DNA of 64,000 nt from Phascolarctobacterium sp. (lineage in GTDB: Bacteria > Bacillota > Negativicutes > Acidaminococcales > Acidaminococcaceae), in the NCBI GenBank assembly GCA_030540395.1, contig JAUNWI010000001.1, positions 168,777 through 232,776 of the forward strand, read 5' to 3'. The notes beneath the pieces are model-generated. The model was not told the origin of the DNA, made no database searches, and saw nothing but the letters and a program-made list of their open reading frames with translations. Below, one piece after another: positions 47,049 to 56,458 of this stretch. Made by a program: the position numbers and the translations under genes. How positions within the stretch are numbered: the first letter of the stretch is position 1; the number at the start of each line of letters is the position of its first letter.

Positions 47049-48188
47049 TTAGTACAGCAGCTTGTTAGCAATAACCAGACGTTGGATTTGGTTGGTGCCT
47101 TCGTAGATTTGCATAATCTTAGCGTCGCGCATCATCTTCTCAACGGGGTATTCCTTGGTGTAGCCATAGCCACCCATTACTTGTACAGCATCGGTGGTTA
47201 CTTGCATTGCAACGTCAGCAGCATAGCATTTAGCCATAGCAGCTTCCTTGGAGAATTCCATGCCTTGATCGCGCATCCAGCAAGCCTTTTGTACCAAAAG
47301 ACGAGCAGTTTCAACCTTCATAGCCATGTCAGCCAGCATTGCCTGTACCATTTGGAAGGAAGCAATGGGTTGGCCAAATTGACGGCGCTCCTTAGCATAT
47401 TTAACAGCGCAATCCAGAGCTGCTTGAGCAATACCAACGGATACAGCGCCAACGAAGGGACGAGCGCTGTCTAAGGTGTTCATGGCAATGCGGAAGCCTT
47501 CGCCTTCGCGGCCAACACGATAGGATTCGGGGATAACAACGTCCTGCAGCACCAGCTCACAGGTGTTGGAGGGACGGATACCCATCTTGTTTTCCTTTTT
47601 GCCAACGCTGAAGCCCGGAGTGTCCTTCGGAACGATGAAGGCGGTCAAGCCACGGATGCCGCCGGTTTTACGGGTGTTAGCAAATACCAGGAAAATTTCA
47701 GCCAAGCCACCGTTGGTGATGAACATCTTGGTGCCATTCAGGGTATAGGTGCCATTTTCTTTATTCTTTTCTGCGCGAGTAGAAACGCCACCGGCATCAC
47801 TACCAGCGCCGGGCTCGGTCAGAGCAAAGGCAGCCAGACCGCCATTGTTCAGAACATCGCAGTACATTTTCTTTTGTTCGTCGGTGCCAGCCAGCAGCAC
47901 AGGTACGGTTGCCAGGCTGTTTGCAGCCAAAGAAGTAGCAACACCGGCGCAGCCCTTGCCCAGCTCTTCATAAATGGTAGCAATAGCAATGCTGTCCAAG
48001 CCAGGGCCATCCAGCTCTTCCGGAACGATAACATTGAGCAGGCCCATTTCGTTGGCCTTTTCCATCAGGCCATCACGCCAATGGTTTTGTTCGTCCATTT
48101 CAGCAGCATAGGGAGTAATTTCCTTTTCAACAAACTCCCTCACCATTTCCTGTAGTTCTAATTGTTCTTCGTTTAATGCGAAATCCAT
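47049..48188 (-). CDS. Acyl-CoA dehydrogenase (short-chain type)
   Basis: 379 aa, all domains present. Signatures are FALTEPGAGSDAGG, KMFITNGG and the C-terminal catalytic Glu363 in IYEGTNQIQR. It is an FAD enzyme oxidising short acyl-CoA (butyryl- or similar) with electron-transfer flavoprotein, but no etfAB gene is adjacent. A thioesterase gene lies 66 bp upstream on the same strand, so both may act on the same acyl-CoA pool. The substrate cannot be fixed from sequence. Confidence 0.93.
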   Translation of the reverse strand: MDFALNEEQLELQEMVREFVEKEITPYAAEMDEQNHWRDGLMEKANEMGLLNVIVPEELDGPGLDSIAIATIYEELGKGCAGVATSLAANSLATVPVLLAGTDEQKKMYCDVLNNGGLAAFALTEPGAGSDAGGVSTRAEKNKENGTYTLNGTKMFITNGGLAEIFLVFANTRKTGGIRGLTAFIVPKDTPGFSVGKKENKMGIRPSNTCELVLQDVVIPESYRVGREGEGFRIAMNTLDSARPFVGAVSVGIAQAALDCAVKYAKERRQFGQPIASFQMVQAMLADMAMKVETARLLVQKACWMRDQGMEFSKEAAMAKCYAADVAMQVTTDAVQVMGGYGYTKEYPVEKMMRDAKIMQIYEGTNQIQRLVIANKLLY

Positions 48189-48254
48189 CTTATCCTCCTT
48201 AATTTCCCTTGCGACCGAGCCGCGTCATTCTCCCTTACCAGTTCAACCCGTGAG

Positions 48255-48701
48255 TCACCACTTGGCGGGTATTTCTTCAAAGCGTCCTACGATAAACATC
48301 GTGGTCAGAATGGTGGCCATTAACCTTTCCTCAGCATCATACATTTCAGCCTCAATTACCATAGTTGTATGTCCATGATGGCGGACCCTACTCCTCACGT
48401 AGACCCGACCCGCACTATGCACATTCCTGATAAAATTCATGCTGAAATTCAGTGTAGCCACAACAGCGCCTACACTGGCACCGGTTACTCCTAAAACAGA
48501 GTCAGCCAACGCTGTAAAAACACCACCATGACAAATGCCACGATGATTAAAATGCTTTTGGGGATCAATATCAATGCTTACTACAGCCCCACCACAGGTT
48601 ATTTCATCAATATGCACACCAAAGGTATTCATAAAAGAATTATAACCATACATTTTGCGAATATAGGCAGGAACATCCTTAACCTGTTCCACCAAAGCCA
48701 T
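48255..48701 (-). CDS. PaaI-family hotdog thioesterase
   Basis: 148 aa single hotdog domain with HFNHRGICHGGVFTALAD, the PaaI/YdiI-type active-site stretch (Asn, His-Gly-Gly and Asp). It hydrolyses an acyl-CoA thioester. It probably shares a transcript with the acyl-CoA dehydrogenase downstream. Confidence 0.88.
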   Translation of the reverse strand: MALVEQVKDVPAYIRKMYGYNSFMNTFGVHIDEITCGGAVVSIDIDPQKHFNHRGICHGGVFTALADSVLGVTGASVGAVVATLNFSMNFIRNVHSAGRVYVRSRVRHHGHTTMVIEAEMYDAEERLMATILTTMFIVGRFEEIPAKW

Positions 48702-48796
48702 CGCCTTCCTTCCACCGGACGCAAATACTTATGTCATTATATCTCCGTTATTTTACCACAAATTTGCAATTAACTCAACATTTTTATGCAAAAAAA

Positions 48797-48829
48797 GCCG
48801 AGAGGAAGGCAAAATAAGCTCCTCTCGGC
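48797..48829 (-). terminator. Terminator of the glutamine synthetase gene
   Basis: GCCGAGAGGA (48797-48806)/TCCTCTCGGC (48820-48829) followed by TTTTTTT on the minus strand. Confidence 0.92.
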
Positions 48830-48863
48830 ACTAATTCATTTAATTACGGCTTCAAGTGACCGA

Positions 48864-50786
48864 TTAGTCAATAATATTTTGTTTATAATCATGATAGAGA
48901 CTCTTTAGCTCCTCCATCACAGCGCACATTTCAATCTTCAGCTTGGAGGCTGCATCATAATCACCATTGGCCACAGCCTTGCGAATGCTGGTGAAAATGC
49001 TCTTTTCTTCGAAGGAGTCCTTGGCCAGTCTTGCCCGCAGCACCTGAATTTTGTGCCACAGAGCCAAGTCGCAGTCGGTGGAGCTTTCGGGGCTATGCAG
49101 CTTCTTCATATCTACCACTGCCTGATAATATTCCGGAATCAGGCGGGTCAACAGCTCGGTGGTCCAACGAATCAAAGCACCTTGGCGGAAGGATTCGATA
49201 TATTCCTTGCGCAGAATGTTACCTTGGGTCAAAACTGCTACCTTCTCCGGATATTTGTCAAAGGCCTGCAGGTTTTCCCAAACAGTTGCCGGGGGCTCGC
49301 CAAACAGCCTGCTGCGTTCTTCCGCAGTAAAGTCCTCGAACACATCGTCCTCGGTACGATATTGACGGTCCTTTTCCAAATAGAAGCCCTCTTCTCCTGC
49401 TGCCTTGGAGATTTCCTTTTCCAATGCGGCCAAATCCTTGCCGGATTCTACGCAGGCCTTGATGCCGTCCAGACAGGACAGATAGAAGGCAGCGATGGCA
49501 ATGTAGGTATTGGTATAGGGGTTGGGAGAACGCATTTCAATACGAGTAGCCTTGGGGTTGTCCAGATCGCGGATCAGGCCTGCCAAAATGGTTCTGTTAC
49601 GGGACGGATTATCCGGGCTCAAGCCCAAGCTGGTTACGATGCACACCGGTGCCTCAAAGCCGGGCTTCAAGCGATTTAAGGAGTCAATGGTGCAGGAAAT
49701 GAAGGGATTGGTAACCTCGTAGTTTTTCAAAAGGCCCATCATAGCACCATAGCCAATAGCGGACAGGAACTCTTTATGCATATCCTTGGGGGAGAACAGG
49801 TTGACAATCTTGCCATTTTTCAGCTTAGCAGCCATGCCCACATGGGTATGCTCGCCACTGCCTGCTACACCCGGAATGGGTTTAGCCTGGAAGGAAACCT
49901 CAAGGCCGTTCATACGGAATACTTCCTTCACGATGATGCGAGCCAGGATTTCGTTATCAGCAGTTTGCACACCAGTAGCGAACTTCCAGTCCACCTCCAG
50001 CTGCTCCATAACGTGGGTCATGTGACCGGCGCCATCGATTTGACCCTTAACGCCACCGCATTCCTTGTGGCCCATTTCCGGCTCCAGGCCGTAATAGTCC
50101 AAGGTTTCAACAGTTTGCTCCAAGGCGGTACGCACGTTGCCGCGGGTACGCTGCCAATATTGCTCCTGCATCATTTGGGAGGAGCTCAAGGCTTCAATAG
50201 GAGCATCCTCACGGGGAGATTTTACCCAAAACTCCAGCTCCGTAGCACTGGTAAAAATCAACTTTTCAATATCGTTGCCATTGATATGCTCAAGACCCGG
50301 AATCACAGGATGCTTTTTGAAGAGCTCCATGATTTCGCCTTCCACATAATCAAGGGTGTTTTTCAAAATAGAACGGGAGTCTACGAAATTGCCATTGTGC
50401 AGCAAATAGCAGGGAATACGCAGAGTACCGATCATGCGACCAGTGGCAGCATCAAAATGCTCATAGTTATAATCTACAAACCAGTTAACAGTTTTATCAA
50501 CAACCATATCCACGCGAGCGTTGTTCAAGGTAGCGATGCCAGTGAGCACAACGGAGGAGCCATCGGTTTGAGCAGCGCTGCCCTCCAAAAAGCCCTCCAT
50601 ATCCTCTAAGAAAATCTTCATGGGGATTTTTTCATCGGTATCATTGCCCGCAAAATCCACGCCCATTAAAGAAACAAATTTTACCTCAGGATGCAGGGAC
50701 AGCAAGGTACGCAAATCCTGCTCGTTTTGTTGTTCAGGTTTAATTACATACAATAATTCCTTATTATTCATGATCGTTTGCAGCAC
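48864..50786 (-). CDS. glnA: Long glutamine synthetase with C-terminal helical extension
   Basis: 640 aa, against about 445-470 for GSI and 720 for GSIII. An N-terminal beta-grasp part precedes the catalytic core: SATELEFWVKSP, GHKECGGVKGQIDG in place of the usual E...GQ.E, GSGEHTHVGM, NPSRNRTI and RIEMRSPNPYTNTY. About 140 helical residues follow (from AFDKYPEKV on). The start is GTG at 50786, 9 nt after AAGGAG; the ATG five codons later is too far. It makes glutamine from glutamate and ammonia. A terminator hairpin in the 5' leader implies attenuation. Confidence 0.88.
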   Translation of the reverse strand: MLQTIMNNKELLYVIKPEQQNEQDLRTLLSLHPEVKFVSLMGVDFAGNDTDEKIPMKIFLEDMEGFLEGSAAQTDGSSVVLTGIATLNNARVDMVVDKTVNWFVDYNYEHFDAATGRMIGTLRIPCYLLHNGNFVDSRSILKNTLDYVEGEIMELFKKHPVIPGLEHINGNDIEKLIFTSATELEFWVKSPREDAPIEALSSSQMMQEQYWQRTRGNVRTALEQTVETLDYYGLEPEMGHKECGGVKGQIDGAGHMTHVMEQLEVDWKFATGVQTADNEILARIIVKEVFRMNGLEVSFQAKPIPGVAGSGEHTHVGMAAKLKNGKIVNLFSPKDMHKEFLSAIGYGAMMGLLKNYEVTNPFISCTIDSLNRLKPGFEAPVCIVTSLGLSPDNPSRNRTILAGLIRDLDNPKATRIEMRSPNPYTNTYIAIAAFYLSCLDGIKACVESGKDLAALEKEISKAAGEEGFYLEKDRQYRTEDDVFEDFTAEERSRLFGEPPATVWENLQAFDKYPEKVAVLTQGNILRKEYIESFRQGALIRWTTELLTRLIPEYYQAVVDMKKLHSPESSTDCDLALWHKIQVLRARLAKDSFEEKSIFTSIRKAVANGDYDAASKLKIEMCAVMEELKSLYHDYKQNIID

Positions 50787-50836
50787 GGGGCTGCTCTCCT
50801 TTCTCAATACTCCCTAAATAACACCAGAAAAACAAA

Positions 50837-50886
50837 AAGACCTTTTCAAGCAGGGGACACACTCTTCCCTGTCTCAAAAAAGTCTT
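50837..50886 (-). terminator. Leader terminator (attenuator) of glutamine synthetase
   Basis: Arms near 50868-50886 and 50837-50855 pair over about 19 bp on the minus strand, followed by TTTTTGTTTTT. It lies between the promoter (50905-50933) and the start codon (50786), so it must be read through for expression. Confidence 0.8.
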
Positions 50887-50904
50887 CGTTGACTGTTCAA
50901 GGCT

Positions 50905-50933
50905 ATTATATCAATTATGGTTTAACTCGTCAA
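50905..50933 (-). promoter_or_regulatory. Glutamine synthetase promoter
   Basis: -35 TTGACG (50928-50933), 17-bp spacer, -10 TATAAT (50905-50910). Confidence 0.85.
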
Positions 50934-50976
50934 CTTTTTTGACTCAAATTGCAAGGTAACTGGCAGAAAAACATCA

Positions 50977-51004
50977 AAGCCGGCGCGGATATACCGGCCG
51001 GCTT
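50977..51004 (-). terminator. Terminator after the M18 aminopeptidase gene
   Basis: AAGCCGG (50977-50983)/CCGGCTT (50998-51004) with an inner CGG/CCG stem; on the minus strand TGATGTTTTT follows. Confidence 0.6.
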
Positions 51005-51022
51005 AAACCCCATGTAAAATAT

Positions 51023-52429
51023 TTATTTATCACTTGCCAGGAAAGCAGCAAAGGCTTTATAGGTGTAGTAAACGTCCAGCTTGCTGGTCAGCTCAAAGGG
51101 AGAGTGCATGCACAGCACAGGTACGCCCAAATCCACAACATCCACGTCCATGGCAGCCACATACAAAGCTACAGTGCCGCCGCCACCCTCGTCCACAGCG
51201 CCCAGCTCGCCTATTTGCCAATAAACCTTGGCTTCACCCATAATGCTGATGATTTTAGCCATGGTTTCGGCGCTGGCATCATTGGAGCCGGATTTACCGC
51301 GGGCACCGGTATATTTGGTCAGGCAGGGACCCTTATTTACAAAACAGCTGTTGCGCTCTTCATAAACACTGGCAAAGGTAGGATCAAAGGCACCATTTAC
51401 ATCGGAGGACAGAGCAGTAGTATTGCGCAGCAGGGTGCGAATATTGGCGCCCTCCAGGCTAGCCAAATCCTCTAAATAGTGCAGCACAAAGTCGGAGCTT
51501 AAGCCCGTGTTACCATAGGAGCCAATCTCTTCCTTATCTGCCAAAATGGTTACCGTGGTATAGTAAGGAGCCTTGGTGTCGATTTCCGCCGTCAGAGCGG
51601 TATAAGCACACACCTTGTCGTCCTGGCCATAAGCACCAATCAGGCTGCGGTCCAGGCCAATATCCACGGCTTTCACCGCAGGCACAAATTCAATCTCCGC
51701 ACGCATGAAGTCATGCTCAGTGATGCCATACATTTCGTTCAAGAGCTGCAAAGCAGTCAGCTTCACTGCATTCTTAACCTCGTCCTTTTCATCCTCGCCC
51801 ACAAAGGGCAGGCTGCCAATGACAATGTTCAATTCCTCTCCCCGGATGCCATCGGACAGCTTGCGCTCGTTTTGCTTTGCACCCAGGTGGGGCAGCAAAT
51901 CGGTAACACAAAATTGGGGCTCGCCTGCCTGCTCGCCCACGGAAACCTTCACTACCTCGCCGTTTTTCTTGACGATAACGCCGTGCATAGCCAAGGGAGT
52001 GGTCACCCATTGATATTTGCGAATGCCGCCGTAGTAGTGAGTTTTGAAGAAGGCAATATCATTCTTTTCGTAAAGCGGATTGGGTTTTAAATCCAGACGG
52101 GGAGAATCGATATGAGCAGCATTCAAGCGCACGCCCTTTTCCAAGGGAGCAACACCAAAGGTGGTCATGGCAAGGGATTTACCGCGGTTAACAAAGTAAA
52201 CTTTGTCGCCAGGTTTATAGCTTTTGCTCAAATCCAAGGGCTCGTAGCCTGCGGCCTTGAGCAGCTCCACCGCCTTGGCAGTGAATTCACGCTCGGTTTT
52301 ACCCTCGTTCAAAAATTCCTTATAGCCTTCGCAGTAGGCAAAGGCTGCTTCCTTGGCAGTGGGTTCAGCCTTACCAATATGGGGAAATTCCCAGGTCAGG
52401 CTTTTTTGCAATTCTTTTGCAGTAGTCAT
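51023..52429 (-). CDS. M18-family metallo-aminopeptidase
   Basis: 468 aa. Zinc-site motifs of the family are NAAHIDSPRLDLKP, ILADKEEIGS and, near the C-terminus, MHSPFE. It releases N-terminal (often acidic) residues from peptides in the cytoplasm, a fitting partner for the nearby peptide importer. The start at 52429 (MTTAKELQ) has AAAGGA; a -10 TATAAT lies at 52490-52495 with a weak -35. Monocistronic. Confidence 0.95.
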   Translation of the reverse strand: MTTAKELQKSLTWEFPHIGKAEPTAKEAAFAYCEGYKEFLNEGKTEREFTAKAVELLKAAGYEPLDLSKSYKPGDKVYFVNRGKSLAMTTFGVAPLEKGVRLNAAHIDSPRLDLKPNPLYEKNDIAFFKTHYYGGIRKYQWVTTPLAMHGVIVKKNGEVVKVSVGEQAGEPQFCVTDLLPHLGAKQNERKLSDGIRGEELNIVIGSLPFVGEDEKDEVKNAVKLTALQLLNEMYGITEHDFMRAEIEFVPAVKAVDIGLDRSLIGAYGQDDKVCAYTALTAEIDTKAPYYTTVTILADKEEIGSYGNTGLSSDFVLHYLEDLASLEGANIRTLLRNTTALSSDVNGAFDPTFASVYEERNSCFVNKGPCLTKYTGARGKSGSNDASAETMAKIISIMGEAKVYWQIGELGAVDEGGGGTVALYVAAMDVDVVDLGVPVLCMHSPFELTSKLDVYYTYKAFAAFLASDK

Positions 52430-52534
52430 GTAAATCAAATCCTTTCTATAGTAATCCATATTAGTTTTTAGTTAACAAAACATACTGCAATTATACCATA
52501 TTTCCAGTGAAAGTGTTAGGAGATTTCGTGAAAA

Positions 52535-52562
52535 AACCTCCCAAACTTAAGTCTGGGAGGTT
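52535..52562 (-). terminator. Terminator of the peptide importer operon
   Basis: AACCTCCCA (52535-52543)/TGGGAGGTT (52554-52562) followed by TTTTTTCAC on the minus strand. Confidence 0.9.
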
Positions 52563-52577
52563 CAGTTTGAATATTAT

Positions 52578-53537
52578 TTACTTCACGCAGGAGCAGGCTA
52601 CGAAATGGTTGGGTTCCACCTCACGCAGCACGGGATTGCCCTTGTCGCACACACCCTCCACCGGGCAGTCGCAGCGCTTCATAAAGCGGCAAGCGTCCGG
52701 CAGATTGATGGGAGCAGTAATTTCACCCTTAATAATCTGGCGTTTAGGCTTATCCTTGCCCACGATGGGCAGCGGAATAGCGGAAAGCAGCGCCTTGGTG
52801 TAGGGGTGCAGAGGATTTTTGAAAAGCAGATTGGCCGGAGCCTTCTCTACCATGGTACCCATATACATTACGGCGATATCATCGGAGAAATATTTAACGA
52901 CGGACAAATCGTGGGTAATGAAGATATAGGTCAGGCCCAAATCCTTTTGCAATTGCTTGAGCAAATTCAAAATCTGCGCTTGAATGGAAACGTCCAGGGC
53001 AGATACGGGCTCGTCGCACACGATGATTTTCGGATTCATAGCCAAGGCGCGGGCAATGCCAATGCGCTGGCGGCGGCCGCCGTCTAGCTCATGGGGATAA
53101 ACGTTGGCGTAACGTTCAGCCAAGCCTACAGTGCGCATGAGCTCCAAGGTGCGCTCTTCAATAGCTTCCTTGCCCTTAATCAGCTTGTGCTCAATAATTG
53201 GCTCGCTGATGAGCTGCATAACGGTTTCGCGGGGGTCCAAGGAAGAGAACGGGTCTTGGAACACCATCTGCATCTTTTGGCGCAGAGGGCGCATTTCCTT
53301 ACGACTCAGCTTGGTAATATCGTTGCCTTGGAAAATAATCTTGCCGCTGGTAGGCTCGATGAGCTTTAAAATGCAGCGGCCGGTGGTGGATTTACCACAG
53401 CCGGACTCGCCTACAATACCCAAGGTTTTGCCCTCTTCCAAAGTAAAGCTAACACCATCCACAGCGTGAAGCTGACCTGCCGCCGTATTAAAATATTTAG
53501 TTAAATTTTCAATCACTAACAAAGGAGCGTTACTCAT
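52578..53537 (-). CDS. dppF: Peptide/nickel ABC transporter ATPase, DppF/OppF type
   Basis: 319 aa. Walker [10 protein letters not shown] and Walker [13 protein letters not shown] are standard, and the signature region [10 protein letters not shown] has Asp where most relatives have Ser. The C-terminal Cys-rich oligopeptide-transporter segment ([15 protein letters not shown]) probably binds an Fe-S cluster. It starts inside the dppD stop codon. Confidence 0.93.
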   Translation of the reverse strand: MSNAPLLVIENLTKYFNTAAGQLHAVDGVSFTLEEGKTLGIVGESGCGKSTTGRCILKLIEPTSGKIIFQGNDITKLSRKEMRPLRQKMQMVFQDPFSSLDPRETVMQLISEPIIEHKLIKGKEAIEERTLELMRTVGLAERYANVYPHELDGGRRQRIGIARALAMNPKIIVCDEPVSALDVSIQAQILNLLKQLQKDLGLTYIFITHDLSVVKYFSDDIAVMYMGTMVEKAPANLLFKNPLHPYTKALLSAIPLPIVGKDKPKRQIIKGEITAPINLPDACRFMKRCDCPVEGVCDKGNPVLREVEPNHFVACSCVK

Positions 53538-54532
53538 TTTTGGTTCCTCCTTAAGGCGAAGCCAGGTCTAGCATAAGCATGGCAGGCTACGAAATGGGTG
53601 CTGCTGCCATCCACCGCTTCCAGCTTGGGCACGGATGCAGAGCAAGCCTCGGTGGCATAGGGGCAACGGGGTGCGAAGGTGCATCCCGGCGGCAAATCTG
53701 CCGGGTCGGGCATCAGGCCCTTAATGGGCTCCAGCATTTCGCCCTGCTCCTTCAAATTAGGCAGGCTGTTGAAAAGGCCTTCTGTATAGGGATGGCGCAT
53801 GCTGTTAAATACATCATCCACAGTGCCCTTCTCCACAATACGACCTGCGTACATAACTGCCATATCGTCACAAATTTCCGCAACGATACCAAGGCTGTGG
53901 GTAATCATCAGCATGGACATATCGCGGTTGTTAATCAAATCCTTCATCAGCTCCAGAACTTGCGCTTGAATGGTAACGTCCAACGCCGTAGTGGGCTCGT
54001 CCGCAATCAAAAGCTTCGGACTGCAGGCCAGCGCAATAGCGATAACCACGCGCTGCTTCATACCGCCGGAGAATTGGTGGGGATAGTCGGTAGCTCTAGC
54101 TTCCGCAATACCAACCAGCTTCAGCATTTCCTTGGCCTTTTCCAAGGCCTCCTCGGGCTTCAGATTTTGGTGCAGCTCCAGGCTCTCAGCAATCTGCTCG
54201 CCTACGGTCATAACCGGGTTCAGGGCGGTCATGGGGTCCTGGAAAATCATGGCTACATCGTTGCCACGCATGGCTTCCAGCTCAGCATCGCTCATTTTGA
54301 GCACGTCCCTACCCTCCAAGGTAATGGAACCGCTCTTGATTACTCCCGGCGGGTCGGGAACAAGATTCATAATGGACAGAGCGGTGGTAGTTTTGCCAGC
54401 ACCAGTCTCGCCTACCAGGCCCAGGGTGCGCTGCTTGCCAATGGCAATATCAATGCCGTTGACCGCATGCACATCGGAATCTTCTGTTTCGTAATGAACC
54501 ACAAGGTCCTTAATATCTAATACTAAATCCAT
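53534..54532 (-). CDS. dppD: Peptide/nickel ABC transporter ATPase, DppD/OppD type
   Basis: 332 aa. Walker [10 protein letters not shown], signature FSGGMKQRV, Walker [14 protein letters not shown] and the C-terminal Cys segment [14 protein letters not shown] are present. It pairs with the downstream ATPase (ATGA overlap) to power the DppBC permease. Confidence 0.94.
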   Translation of the reverse strand: MDLVLDIKDLVVHYETEDSDVHAVNGIDIAIGKQRTLGLVGETGAGKTTTALSIMNLVPDPPGVIKSGSITLEGRDVLKMSDAELEAMRGNDVAMIFQDPMTALNPVMTVGEQIAESLELHQNLKPEEALEKAKEMLKLVGIAEARATDYPHQFSGGMKQRVVIAIALACSPKLLIADEPTTALDVTIQAQVLELMKDLINNRDMSMLMITHSLGIVAEICDDMAVMYAGRIVEKGTVDDVFNSMRHPYTEGLFNSLPNLKEQGEMLEPIKGLMPDPADLPPGCTFAPRCPYATEACSASVPKLEAVDGSSTHFVACHAYARPGFALRRNQK

Positions 54533-54545
54533 AATGCAAGCCCCC

Positions 54546-55418
54546 TTATTTCTTCAGCTTCGGGTCCAGCGCATCACGCAGGCCGTCGCCCAAAAGGTTC
54601 AGTGCCAAAACGGTGAACATAATTGCTAAACCAGGAATTACGCAGATATAGCTGGCACCACGGATGTGTGCACGACCACCGGAGAGCAAAGCGCCCCATT
54701 CAGGAGCGGGAGCGGGCACACCAATGCCCAAGAAGCTCAGGGAGGAAGCAGAAATAATAGTGGTACCAATAAGGAGGGTTGTCTGTACGATAATGGGAGA
54801 CAGGCAGTTAGGCAGAATATGGCGCAGTATAATCTTCCAGGTGGGCAGGCCCATAGCATAGGAGGATTCTACATATTCCAAATCGCGGACAGTCATAACG
54901 GATGCGCGCACGATACGAGCATAGTTAGTGGCGCAGGAAATGGCCAAAGCGATAATAAGGTTAATGGTGCTAGTGCCCAGCAGGGATACGATTACAACAG
55001 CCTTCAAAATGTTCGGAATGGAGTAGAAAATATCGATGCCACGCATAATGATATCATCAGCCTTGCCGCCGTAGAAGCCGGCAATGGAGCCCAAAATAGT
55101 GCCTACAACGAGGCCAAAGCCCACGGAGCCGATGCCGATGGCCAAGGAGTAGCGTGCGCCATACATTACGCGAGCAAACAAATCACGACCGTATTCATCG
55201 GTGCCAAACCAGTGCTCACTGTTGGGAGCCTGCAGCTTGTTAGCCAAATTTTGGCCGATAACATCGGTTTCATAATCAAAAACAAAGGGACTAATGAGAG
55301 CCACCACTACCAAAAAGGCAAGGAAGGCCATACCGATAACGGCGCCCTTATTCTTCATCAGACGATGCCAGGTTTCTTGGAACATGGTGCGTCCTCTAGT
55401 TCTTTTCTTTGCAGCCAT
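54546..55418 (-). CDS. dppC: Peptide/nickel ABC transporter permease, DppC type
   Basis: 290 aa, six membrane segments. An N-terminal OppC-type region ([20 protein letters not shown]) precedes the permease core, and the EAA loop ([20 protein letters not shown]) contacts the ATPases. The start at 55418 (MAAKKRTRG) follows AAGGGG by 8 nt, 5 bp after dppB. Confidence 0.94.
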   Translation of the reverse strand: MAAKKRTRGRTMFQETWHRLMKNKGAVIGMAFLAFLVVVALISPFVFDYETDVIGQNLANKLQAPNSEHWFGTDEYGRDLFARVMYGARYSLAIGIGSVGFGLVVGTILGSIAGFYGGKADDIIMRGIDIFYSIPNILKAVVIVSLLGTSTINLIIALAISCATNYARIVRASVMTVRDLEYVESSYAMGLPTWKIILRHILPNCLSPIIVQTTLLIGTTIISASSLSFLGIGVPAPAPEWGALLSGGRAHIRGASYICVIPGLAIMFTVLALNLLGDGLRDALDPKLKK

Positions 55419-55423
55419 CTTCC

Positions 55424-56359
55424 TCACCCCTTCTTGCTATATTGAGCCTTGATACGCGGATCAAAGAAGGCATATACAAGGTCAACTACCAGATTAATAA
55501 TACACATTAAAATAGAGCACAAAATAATGGAGCCGGTTACCATGGGAATATCGCGGCGGGTGATGGATTCGTACACCAAACGACCGATGCCGGGCCAACT
55601 GAATACGGTTTCAGCAAGTACGGAGCCGGTGATAACCAGGGACATTTGCAGACCAATAGCAGTGATAATGGGAATCAGCGCGTTCTTCAGACCATGCTTG
55701 TAGATAACGCGATGTTCGCTGCAGCCCTTAGCGCGAGCAGTGGTCATGTAATCCTGACGCATAACGTCCAGCATGGAGGAACGGGTGATACGGGTAATCA
55801 AAGCTGCCAGGCCAAAGCCAACAGTCACGGCAGGCAATACGAGGCTCTTCCAGCCAAAGTTACCGCCAGTGGGGAACATTCTCAAATGCAGCGCAAAAAT
55901 GATGATCAGCATCAGGCCCAGCCAGAAGTTAGGCATGGAGGTACCGAACAGAGCAAATACCATGCCAGCGGTATCCTTCCAGGTATTTTGGTTAATGGCG
56001 GTATAAATGCCCAAGGGAATGGACACGATGGTAGCAATGATAACAGCAGAACCGCCAAGATATAAAGTATTGGGCAGGTATTGAAAGAAGGTTGCGAAAA
56101 CGTCCTTGTTGGTTACATAGGATTTACCCATGTCACCCACCAACATGCCCTTCATGTAATTAAAGTATTGCAGTAAAAAGGGTTGGTCCAAGCCCAAATC
56201 ATGACGAATCTGGTCAATCATTTCCTGGGTGGCACCATCGCCGGCAATCATCATAGCCGGGTCGCCCTCGGTGAGGCTCATAGCCCAGTAGATAAGGAAG
56301 GATGTTACCAAAATTACCGGGATGAGGCTCAAAAGTCTGTTAACAACGTATTTAAGCAT
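55424..56359 (-). CDS. dppB: Peptide/nickel ABC transporter permease, DppB type
   Basis: 311 aa, six membrane segments. It has the family opening VVNRLLSLIPVILVTSFLIYW, the ILAETVFSWPGIGRL motif and EAA loop TTARAKGCSEHRVIYKHGLKN. It is first permease gene, 99 bp after the binding-protein gene with an attenuating hairpin between. Confidence 0.95.
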   Translation of the reverse strand: MLKYVVNRLLSLIPVILVTSFLIYWAMSLTEGDPAMMIAGDGATQEMIDQIRHDLGLDQPFLLQYFNYMKGMLVGDMGKSYVTNKDVFATFFQYLPNTLYLGGSAVIIATIVSIPLGIYTAINQNTWKDTAGMVFALFGTSMPNFWLGLMLIIIFALHLRMFPTGGNFGWKSLVLPAVTVGFGLAALITRITRSSMLDVMRQDYMTTARAKGCSEHRVIYKHGLKNALIPIITAIGLQMSLVITGSVLAETVFSWPGIGRLVYESITRRDIPMVTGSIILCSILMCIINLVVDLVYAFFDPRIKAQYSKKG

Positions 56360-56400
56360 CCAAACAAGCTCCTTTCTAGTTGTTTAAAAAGCTTGTATAT

Positions 56401-56432
56401 AAAACAAGAGAGGACTATGCCTCCCTTGTTTT
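56401..56432 (-). terminator. Attenuating hairpin between dppA and dppB
   Basis: AAAACAAGAGAGG (56401-56413)/CCTCCCTTGTTTT (56420-56432), T-rich on the minus strand. It is likely to lower permease mRNA relative to the binding protein. Confidence 0.75.
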
Positions 56433-56458
56433 ACACCTTTGTAAATTATGCAGCTTAA

